Source: Lachnospiraceae bacterium (GTDB taxonomy: Bacteria > Bacillota > Clostridia > Lachnospirales > Lachnospiraceae). Taken from it: a DNA stretch of 64,000 nucleotides. Both the position numbers and the translations under genes were made by a program. Positions 55,362-62,193 of this stretch are shown here, in pieces; position 1 is the first letter of the stretch; each line of letters starts with the position of its first letter. The notes under the pieces were generated by a model. It was given only the letters and a program-made list of their open reading frames with translations, had not been told where the DNA came from and searched no databases. The stretch covers positions 1 to 64,000 of the forward strand of contig JAFVBE010000035.1 of NCBI GenBank assembly GCA_017480195.1. Direction: 5' to 3'.

Positions 55362-55847
55362 CTACATCTGCACCGTCTGATTTTTCTTCTCCTCATCCCA
55401 GTAACACTCGTCATACATCTTACATTCAAAGCAGTTTCTCGACAACTTATCTGCTCTATATAAGATATATCTCAAATCAGCTTTATCCGCATCATCTGAG
55501 ATGATTTTATGACTTTCTATCGCCTGAGTTATAAAATATATCTCCTCCTCGGTAAAGCTCGAAGCCCGAAGTATCTTCTCCGCTATCCTGCTGCCGGCCA
55601 TATGATGCGGCGTACCGTTCTCATATTCCTCGCATCTTCCTATATCATGCAGAAGTGCCATCGCATAAATACACTCCTTATCAAATCCAAGTCCTTCTTC
55701 TAAATTAATGATATAGGCTATACGCGCCACAGCCAGTGAATGCTCTAAATCATGCAGGCAAAACCGCCTCTTTTCTTCAGCCTTCTCAATCTGAGCCATA
55801 CACTGATTATATATATTATTATTTAGTATATTATCTACTCTCTGCAT
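55362..55847 (-). CDS. HD-domain phosphohydrolase in the folate operon
   Basis: This 161-aa metal-dependent phosphohydrolase has H-x and HD ligands in CLHDLEHSLAVARIAY and ALLHDIGRCEEYE, and further conserved positions HHMAGSRIAEKIL and YRADKLSRNCFEC. A C-terminal Cys group (NCFECKMYDECYW) is distinctive. It lies between folC and folP with gaps of 24 and 71 bp, so it is co-transcribed with folate genes. In Lachnospiraceae such HD genes commonly sit there. It could act on a pterin phosphate, but that is inference. Confidence 0.8.
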   Translation of the reverse strand: MQRVDNILNNNIYNQCMAQIEKAEEKRRFCLHDLEHSLAVARIAYIINLEEGLGFDKECIYAMALLHDIGRCEEYENGTPHHMAGSRIAEKILRASSFTEEEIYFITQAIESHKIISDDADKADLRYILYRADKLSRNCFECKMYDECYWDEEKKNQTVQM

Positions 55848-55871
55848 ATCTTCCTCCGGGTATCAGAAAAT

Positions 55872-57125
55872 TCACATATTTAGATAATCCGATATAAAAG
55901 ATAACGAACCGCACACCATAATTACATCCTCGTCTTTTGCTGTATCAAATGCCTTTCTTACAGCGTCCTTATATGTGTCGGCGGTTTCGGCCTTTATGCC
56001 CTTCTTCTTTATCAGCTCCGCCAATGTATAATTATCCAATGCTCTTGGTGTATCAGGTGTGACTGTTATGGCATATGACATATTATCACACAAAATATCA
56101 ACCATTTTTTCGTATTCCTTATCCCTTAATACTCCTATTATATAAATAATTTTCCTATTTGTAAAATACTTATTTATATTGTTTTTTAAATTCATCCATG
56201 CAGCCACATTATGTGCTCCATCCACATACATAAGTGGTATGTCGCACACTCTGGTAAGTCTGCCCTTCCATTCTGTATTATGTAAACCTTTCTTTATAAA
56301 TTCGTACTTAATATTTATCGCATTTAAAACCTCTATGGCAGTTGCAGCATTTATTATCTGATGCTCTCCTATAAGACTTATATTATATTTCTCACCCTTA
56401 TACAAAAACCTTATTCCTTCTATATTATCCTTTTCTACATATATATCCTGCTCATCAACCATTATAAGCTCGGTTTTTTTCTCTTCGCAGACAGACCTTA
56501 AAACCTGTGCAGCCTCCTCGTTTTGCGGAGCGGATACACATATTGATTCTTTCTTTATTATACCTGCCTTATGTACGGATATTTCTCTTATTGTATCTCC
56601 TAAAAATGCCGTATGGTCTATACTTATCTGGGCTATGACAGATACGAGCGGTCTTTTAATTACATTTGTCGCATCCAATGTACCGCCCATACCACACTCA
56701 ATAAGCATATAATCACATTTGTTTTCTGCAAAATATAAAAAGGCAATGGCAGTCTCTATCTCAAATGCTGTCGGACTCATATATCCGTCTGCCTCCATTT
56801 TCTCAATTACACCTGCCACCCTTTCAAGCAATCTGCAAAAGGTATTCTCACTCATATTTATTTTATTAATCTGAAATCTCTCGAGATATTCAAAGATTGT
56901 CGGGGATATATATCTACCGACCGTGAAGCCCGCCTCAATAAGAGCTGATTCAACAAAGGCGAATATCGAGCCCTTTCCATTGGTACCGGATATATGCAAA
57001 GACCTGCACTTATCCTGCGGGTTATCAAGCCTTCTTAAAAGCTCCTTAATATTATCTAAGCCCGGCACGATGCCGAGCTTATTCTTCTTATCAATATAAT
57101 ACATAGCAGTATTTATGTCCATCAT
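55872..57125 (-). CDS. folC: Folylpolyglutamate synthase / dihydrofolate synthase
   Basis: FolC adds L-glutamate to dihydropteroate and folates using ATP. The 417-aa Mur-ligase-type protein has the P-loop SLHISGTNGKGS near residue 43, the omega-loop YISPTIFEYLERFQIN, CGMGGTLDATNV and a C-terminal domain with VDGAHNVAAW. Two adjacent ATGs are possible; the second (57122) has the better spacing from AGAGG. It opens the folC-HD-folP-folBK group. folE is not in the window. Confidence 0.93.
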   Translation of the reverse strand: MMDINTAMYYIDKKNKLGIVPGLDNIKELLRRLDNPQDKCRSLHISGTNGKGSIFAFVESALIEAGFTVGRYISPTIFEYLERFQINKINMSENTFCRLLERVAGVIEKMEADGYMSPTAFEIETAIAFLYFAENKCDYMLIECGMGGTLDATNVIKRPLVSVIAQISIDHTAFLGDTIREISVHKAGIIKKESICVSAPQNEEAAQVLRSVCEEKKTELIMVDEQDIYVEKDNIEGIRFLYKGEKYNISLIGEHQIINAATAIEVLNAINIKYEFIKKGLHNTEWKGRLTRVCDIPLMYVDGAHNVAAWMNLKNNINKYFTNRKIIYIIGVLRDKEYEKMVDILCDNMSYAITVTPDTPRALDNYTLAELIKKKGIKAETADTYKDAVRKAFDTAKDEDVIMVCGSLSFISDYLNM

Positions 57126-57160
57126 ATCTACCTCTTATAGCAGTCAAAGCATAGCTAATC

Positions 57161-58240
57161 CTACTGCCCATCGTCTACCTTATCATTATCCGGTTCATAC
57201 TTAACATGCTGCACCGGAGTTGTATTATCATCTATGGCACATATTTCATAGCCCTCAGCCTTAAGCGTGTCAATCAAATCCTGCAATCCCTCAACCGTCG
57301 CATGAGTGGTAGATAAATCATGCATAAGAACAACTGAGTCGCCCTCATTGCTTCTTACATATTGCATGATATTTGAGTTTAATTGGTATGGTGTAAGATA
57401 CTCTGACACGGCGTCATTGCTTAATGCATTCCAGTCATAGTATACTATGCCCTGTTCATCAAGGAATCTCATACACTCCTGCATATCAACATTTGACACA
57501 TGGTTGGAGCTTCCGCCCGGAAATCTGTAAAACTTGCAGTCATAGCCGGTCTGCTCGTATAAGAAATCATGTATATCCTGTACATCCTTCTCGAACGCCT
57601 CTTCATCAGCATATATTTCCCTGTATATATGTGTATATGAATGCATTGCAAGAGTATGCCCTTCATCAACAATACGATTATATACAGGCCATAAGTCCTC
57701 CTCGCTGTAGTGTACCACGAAAAATGTCGCCTTTACATCATTCTCTGCAAGTATGTCCAATATCTCATCAGAATATATGCTTGGTCCGTCATCAAAGGTA
57801 AGATATACCTTCTTACCATTCAGTTCTATGTTCTTCCTGAGAACTGTAGCATCTTCATCAATATTTTCTCCATTATATATATCATCAGATTCTGCATCAC
57901 TATCCGTACTTATTTCCGTATTGGCAGTTCCAGTGCTTCCTGATGATAAATATGTATTCTCATTATCATATATCTCAAGCTGTGAAAATGCAGTCATATC
58001 CTGCTCTTTGTAATCATTCTCAACAGTCTCACTAACAGTGGTGCTTCCTATACTAACAGCAGTTTTCAAGCTTATCTCGTCCAATTTTCTCTCCAAACTA
58101 TTAAGCCTTATCATAAGATATATACATAGGAGTACAGGTATTGCGAACATTATTACGAATATCGCAATAAGCATCTTTTTGATAAACTCAACATTTTTCC
58201 GATTATATTCAGTTTTTTTATTTTTATTATTTTCTTCCAT
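57161..58240 (-). CDS. Membrane-anchored polysaccharide deacetylase (NodB domain)
   Basis: This 359-aa protein has an N-terminal anchor helix (MLIAIFVIMFAIPVLLCIYL, about 23-43), a Ser/Thr/Glu-rich linker, and a NodB carbohydrate esterase family 4 domain (about 145-345). The catalytic Asp pair is in YLTFDDGPS, the metal His pair in AMHSYTHIY, and the conserved RFPGGSSN and LMHDL follow. It probably deacetylates peptidoglycan or a surface polysaccharide outside the membrane. It is 35 bp upstream of folC. Confidence 0.92.
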   Translation of the reverse strand: MEENNKNKKTEYNRKNVEFIKKMLIAIFVIMFAIPVLLCIYLMIRLNSLERKLDEISLKTAVSIGSTTVSETVENDYKEQDMTAFSQLEIYDNENTYLSSGSTGTANTEISTDSDAESDDIYNGENIDEDATVLRKNIELNGKKVYLTFDDGPSIYSDEILDILAENDVKATFFVVHYSEEDLWPVYNRIVDEGHTLAMHSYTHIYREIYADEEAFEKDVQDIHDFLYEQTGYDCKFYRFPGGSSNHVSNVDMQECMRFLDEQGIVYYDWNALSNDAVSEYLTPYQLNSNIMQYVRSNEGDSVVLMHDLSTTHATVEGLQDLIDTLKAEGYEICAIDDNTTPVQHVKYEPDNDKVDDGQ

Positions 58241-58289
58241 AAAAAGCCTTTACAAATCTAAATATTGTGGTATAATAATCGCAAAGTAC

Positions 58290-58339
58290 AATTTGCAGTT
58301 TTCTTTGGAAATGTATTTTTCCAAAAAAAGCTGCAAATT
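58290..58339 (-). terminator. Hairpin between the coiled-coil protein gene and the deacetylase gene
   Basis: Arms aatttgcag...ctttggaaa and tttccaaa...gctgcaaatt pair through most of 50 bp. It lies 28 bp after the stop of the upstream gene. Downstream on the minus strand is TTGTACTTTG, so the U-run is poor and it may only attenuate. Confidence 0.55.
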
Positions 58340-58366
58340 TTATTATATGATATTTTCAATCTAAAG

Positions 58367-59602
58367 TCAAGCTTCTACGAGCTTTTCAATTTCCTCGTAA
58401 TTATCTTCAAATTTTTTTTCGTCATCTGATTTTTTTTCATTTTCTAAAGTTTTCTTGTCCTTATTTGTTTTTCTTGATGCAGACTTTTTAATTTCTTTTT
58501 TTACTTCTGATTTAATATCTTCTTTTTTCTCCATCTGTGTACTTTCTTCTATTTTATCATCTATAGCTTCACTCACTTCTTCCCTGATTTTCTCTTTATC
58601 TTTTACTGCAATATCCTCATCTTTTTTAATCTCATTCTTTTCTCCGATATTTTTTCCGTCCGCTTTTTCTGTACTCTGCTTCGCAGTCTTTCTTGCTTTT
58701 GCAGCAGAATTCTTCTTCGTGTCAATTATATCAACGCTCTTTCTTCTCTCATTCTTAATCTTCTCGAGCACATCAAGAGTCTGAATATACATATCCCTGT
58801 ATTGCTTACCTTCCTCCTGAATCTGCTTCGTCATATCACTAAGTTCATTATACTGTCTTGTATAATTCTCCTCCAGGGACCTTATTTCCTCAGCTCGTTT
58901 TTCATCTAATTCTGTCTTTAATTTGTCCATTTCCTGATTGAGCTTATCCTCATATTCCTTGCTTATCTGTTCCTTAAGATCATTCTTATCAGCTTCTATC
59001 TTATCAAGCTTGTCATTAATATCCTTCTCATATCTCTTCCTCTCATTATCATCTATCAGATAATTCTGTGATAAGACTATATCCTCACTTCCATCTATCG
59101 ACAGTCTGTAGAACTCGTAAGCTTTGCCCGCCTCATATCTTACCTTAAGATATATTTCCTCATTAGCTGTAAATATACTGTATTCATATATCCTGTCCTT
59201 CTTAGACAGCATAAGCTTACTCTTCCTGTCACCGCGCGGATTGATATATCTTATCTCATGCTCATCATCACCCTTATTATAAATCTGATAACTCAGATAA
59301 ATTTTTTCATTTATGACAAATAGCTGCAAATCAGATACATTCCATACCTCGTTCGCATCGGATATTAAAACAAGTGTTTCATCACTACCTATCTGTCTGA
59401 ATTTCACTTCATTAGTATTACTTATATAAACTATATATATGTTGTTCCTGAAATACACACAGTCAAGCGACGACAGGTAATCACGTGCCACTACTGCACT
59501 CTGCATATTTCTCGTATTTGTCATAAAAATAAGAATTATATTATTGCCTTCATCATATATTATGGCTTTTCGCCCATCAGCTAAAGAGTGTATAAATTCC
59601 AT
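58367..59602 (-). CDS. Unknown protein with beta-rich N-terminus and charged coiled-coil tail
   Basis: This 411-aa protein has no signal peptide. Residues about 1-190 alternate short strands (KAIIYDEGNNIILIFMT, YFRNNIYIVYISNTNE, LQLFVINEKIYLSYQIY, YSIFTANEEIYLKVRYEAG), like blades of a propeller. Residues 190-290 are coiled coil (KRYEKDINDKLDKIEADK). The last 120 are almost entirely Lys/Glu/Asp/Ala. I do not recognise a family. It is divergent from an equally unknown Cys-containing protein. Confidence 0.6.
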   Translation of the reverse strand: MEFIHSLADGRKAIIYDEGNNIILIFMTNTRNMQSAVVARDYLSSLDCVYFRNNIYIVYISNTNEVKFRQIGSDETLVLISDANEVWNVSDLQLFVINEKIYLSYQIYNKGDDEHEIRYINPRGDRKSKLMLSKKDRIYEYSIFTANEEIYLKVRYEAGKAYEFYRLSIDGSEDIVLSQNYLIDDNERKRYEKDINDKLDKIEADKNDLKEQISKEYEDKLNQEMDKLKTELDEKRAEEIRSLEENYTRQYNELSDMTKQIQEEGKQYRDMYIQTLDVLEKIKNERRKSVDIIDTKKNSAAKARKTAKQSTEKADGKNIGEKNEIKKDEDIAVKDKEKIREEVSEAIDDKIEESTQMEKKEDIKSEVKKEIKKSASRKTNKDKKTLENEKKSDDEKKFEDNYEEIEKLVEA

Positions 59603-59727
59603 GTCTGCTCCTTAAAATATTATTTGTAATATCTATATTCAAATTAATTAAAATAATGTACATATTTTTAACAAATGTTTATCACGAGAATATATTAGAG
59701 TAAGCATATTAGAAAGGAAATGTCCCA

Positions 59728-60597
59728 ATGTCTAAATTTTGTAATTCTAACCAAAGACCAAATAACAACGATACCAATAACATCGGAGGCGGAGGCTGTT
59801 CGGGGGCAGATGTATGCTTAAATCCACAATGCGGCGATCCAAAACTGCTCAATGTTTTGACACCTGTCGTATATGATGAAGTCGGTGTAAATATAAGCCA
59901 GACCATACCACTTCCTGAGGATTTCCTCACAGATTATCCTACTGCATATTATGCGACAGCAGAGGTTCTTGACATCACCTTTGAGACAGTAGAAGACGAA
60001 ACAACGACGGTAGCACCTATAGCTACAAGACCTAACTGCTACAATGTTGACCTCACCAATCTTTCGGTTGATTTTGCAATCAAGCTGTATGATTACAGTA
60101 AAAGACTTTTAGCTACTCTTGCTCTTGATGACATATTGTTCCTTCCATCAGATACCACTGACCCCGGATTTGACGATGAGACCAACCCATCATCTGTCAG
60201 CATGGATGTATTTGCCCCTTACGGAATATCCTATGAGGGTGGAGATGTAACCGTACCATTATTAAATGTAATCGGTTTTACCGATACGAATAACACCATA
60301 TGTCAGGGGCTTAACCTTATGGCAATACCTAAGGTGCTTGATTTTGACCAGACTGAAGAAGACATAACCATAGGACTTACTTTAACCTGTAATTCCTGTT
60401 ACTATAATACTTATCGTATCGAACACGACGGTAAAACAGTTGCAGAGAGAGCAGAGCTCGTATCAGACGAAGAAGCATTACGTACAGAATTTGTACAGGG
60501 TAGTCTGCTTGACAGAAATATCAAGCCTCTTGAGCTGTGTAACCCGGGAGATAACAAAAACCAAAATTCTAATAATGACATAAATAATTGTGATTAA
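59728..60597 (+). CDS. Unknown acidic protein with Asn/Gly/Cys-rich N-terminus
   Basis: This 289-aa protein lacks a signal peptide and membrane helices. The N-terminus is Asn-rich with a GGGGC...C...C segment (about 22-36), the middle is acidic with beta-like strands (TAEVLDITFETVEDETTT, DFAIKLYDYSKRLLATLALDD), a CNSC pair lies near residue 220, and the tail is Asn-rich. Such composition is seen in some spore-coat-like or surface-layer proteins, but I cannot assign it. The ATG follows AGAAAGGAAA. Confidence 0.6.
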   Translation: MSKFCNSNQRPNNNDTNNIGGGGCSGADVCLNPQCGDPKLLNVLTPVVYDEVGVNISQTIPLPEDFLTDYPTAYYATAEVLDITFETVEDETTTVAPIATRPNCYNVDLTNLSVDFAIKLYDYSKRLLATLALDDILFLPSDTTDPGFDDETNPSSVSMDVFAPYGISYEGGDVTVPLLNVIGFTDTNNTICQGLNLMAIPKVLDFDQTEEDITIGLTLTCNSCYYNTYRIEHDGKTVAERAELVSDEEALRTEFVQGSLLDRNIKPLELCNPGDNKNQNSNNDINNCD

Positions 60598-60635
60598 ATG
60601 TAATTTTTAACATTTTGAAAATAGACAAATATTTT

Positions 60636-60756
60636 CCTTAATTAAGTGTAATACTAAATTGCAAGGAAAACGACAATTTTGCTTTGCAAATTGTCATTTG
60701 ACGAGCAGCCATATCAAGCCGACAGGCAAGATACATGGTTATAAATTTAATTAAGG
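60636..60756. repeat. Palindromic element with terminal inverted repeats
   Basis: The ends ccttaattaa (60636-60645) and ttaattaagg (60747-60756) are perfect inverted repeats. An inner palindrome lies at about 60669-60695 (cgacaattttgc/gcaaattgtc). The right end contributes the AAGG of the lipoprotein ribosome site. Confidence 0.55.
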
Positions 60757-60767
60757 AGTGTAGATTA

Positions 60768-61112
60768 ATGAAAAATATAAAGAAATTTTTATTAATGACT
60801 TTATCTTTAACCTTACTTTCCATCTCACTTGTAGCTTGTGGTGAGGGAAATGATGAGACAACTCGTGACGAGGCAACCACTGAGAGCACAAGGAATAATA
60901 ACGACAACTTAATGGATGATGCAGGTGATGCAGTCGGCGATGTAGTTGACGGAGTTGGTGATGGAATTAATGATGTTGTTGATGGTGTAGGCAATGGTAT
61001 TAACAACGCTGTCGATGGAGTTCAAAATGGAGTAGACGAGATGACAGACGACGATGACAACAATAACAACAGAAAGAACAATACCAACAATAATAACAGA
61101 AACAATAACTAA
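60768..61112 (+). CDS. Small lipoprotein with 11-residue amphipathic repeats
   Basis: This 114-aa secreted lipoprotein has a signal peptide with lipobox LVAC (acyl Cys near residue 23). After a Thr/Glu-rich linker come repeats of the type DVVDGVGDGIN (period 11, about three copies, residues 50-90), then an Asp/Asn-only tail. Eleven-residue periodicity suggests an amphipathic helix or right-handed coiled coil. The open frame starts at 60735, but the ATG at 60768 follows AAGGAG at nine bases. Its function is unknown. Confidence 0.7.
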   Translation: MKNIKKFLLMTLSLTLLSISLVACGEGNDETTRDEATTESTRNNNDNLMDDAGDAVGDVVDGVGDGINDVVDGVGNGINNAVDGVQNGVDEMTDDDDNNNNRKNNTNNNNRNNN

Positions 61113-61128
61113 ATAAGCTTTTACAGGA

Positions 61129-61160
61129 AAAACGCGAAGATTATAATGGCTTCGCGTTTT
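61129..61160. terminator. Bidirectional terminator
   Basis: Perfect 11-base arms aaaacgcgaag and cttcgcgtttt around a 10-base loop, between the lipoprotein gene and the converging membrane protein gene. Confidence 0.85.
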
Positions 61161-61175
61161 ACATATTTTATAAAA

Positions 61176-61535
61176 TTAATTATCAAGCTTAAACGCCTTA
61201 TGATTCTTATTCATCATCTCGTCATACTGCGTATACATCTTCTGAACACTGTTCTCTAAGAGATAATAGTGCATTACATACGGTATAAGCAGTACAAGAA
61301 GCGCGACGGTTAGAAGAAGCATAATCATCTTGCCACTGTAATTAAGATACAGAATTGACATAAGTGTCATAAGTGCAAAGAGTACCATAACAATAAGATG
61401 CACCTGTCTTTCATGAGCGAAAAAACCTATATGTACGAGATGCTTCTTTATCTCCTTATCCCAATCCGTGTCTGCGCTGTTTTCCTCTAACAGTTTATCT
61501 ATGTATGCAAGGTATGCTGTAATTCTTTTCTTCAT
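61176..61535 (-). CDS. Small two-helix membrane protein
   Basis: This 119-aa protein has two adjacent membrane helices (VHLIVMVLFALMTLMSILYL and MIMLLLTVALLVLLIPYVMHYYL, about 40-95) flanked by charged cytosolic ends. There is no recognised domain. The ATG follows TTGGAGG. It lies downstream of the YqeG-type phosphatase gene with a 66-bp gap. Confidence 0.65.
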   Translation of the reverse strand: MKKRITAYLAYIDKLLEENSADTDWDKEIKKHLVHIGFFAHERQVHLIVMVLFALMTLMSILYLNYSGKMIMLLLTVALLVLLIPYVMHYYLLENSVQKMYTQYDEMMNKNHKAFKLDN

Positions 61536-61601
61536 ATGTAACCTCCAAATTCCTATAATTTTGTTTAAGCCAGTTCATAAATTTATAGATTTAAATATGT
61601 C

Positions 61602-62123
61602 TTAATCCATATTTGTCTTTGTTTTAATACTATACTTCCTCATATAAAAGAATAACACAAGCTTCTCAGGTATCCTCTTAAGTATAATCTGTATCTCTTC
61701 ATGCTTAGCAATCGGCTTTACCAATATACTATGAAGCTTAGCATTATTCGCTCCCCATATATCAGTAAATAACTGATCGCCCACGAATAATGTATTATCC
61801 TTATTGGTTTTCATACGCTCCATAGCCTTATTATATCCCTTCGCCAGAGGCTTACCTGCTTTATAAATATATACTGCTCCAAGTTCCTTATTAAAATCAG
61901 CTACACGCTTCTCATCATTATTGGATAAAAAACAGACCTGATACCCCATGGCGAGCAGCTTCTTTATAAGCACCGTAGCCCTAAAATCAGCAGGAGCGTC
62001 ATGCTCAACCAAGGTATTATCAATATCAAAAATCACTGCTCTGTAGCCTTTGTTATAATATTCCTTAAAATCTATGGAATAAGTTGAGTCATAATATTCT
62101 GTAGGATAGAATTTTTTTAACAT
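61602..62123 (-). CDS. YqeG-family HAD phosphatase (subfamily IIIA)
   Basis: This 173-aa HAD enzyme has motif I FDIDNTLVEHD, motif II CFLSNNDEKR, a conserved Lys (KAGKPLAKGYNKAM) and motif IV VGDQLFTDIWGANNA. YqeG proteins are conserved in Firmicutes and related to mitochondrial phosphatidylglycerophosphate phosphatase. A PGP phosphatase role is plausible. It lies 71 bp after uvrC. Confidence 0.87.
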   Translation of the reverse strand: MLKKFYPTEYYDSTYSIDFKEYYNKGYRAVIFDIDNTLVEHDAPADFRATVLIKKLLAMGYQVCFLSNNDEKRVADFNKELGAVYIYKAGKPLAKGYNKAMERMKTNKDNTLFVGDQLFTDIWGANNAKLHSILVKPIAKHEEIQIILKRIPEKLVLFFYMRKYSIKTKTNMD

Positions 62124-62193
62124 ATATACCCTCTCAATCCAATTATAAAATCTCGTAACTTAATAAACATAATATATAATATATCATTCTAAA

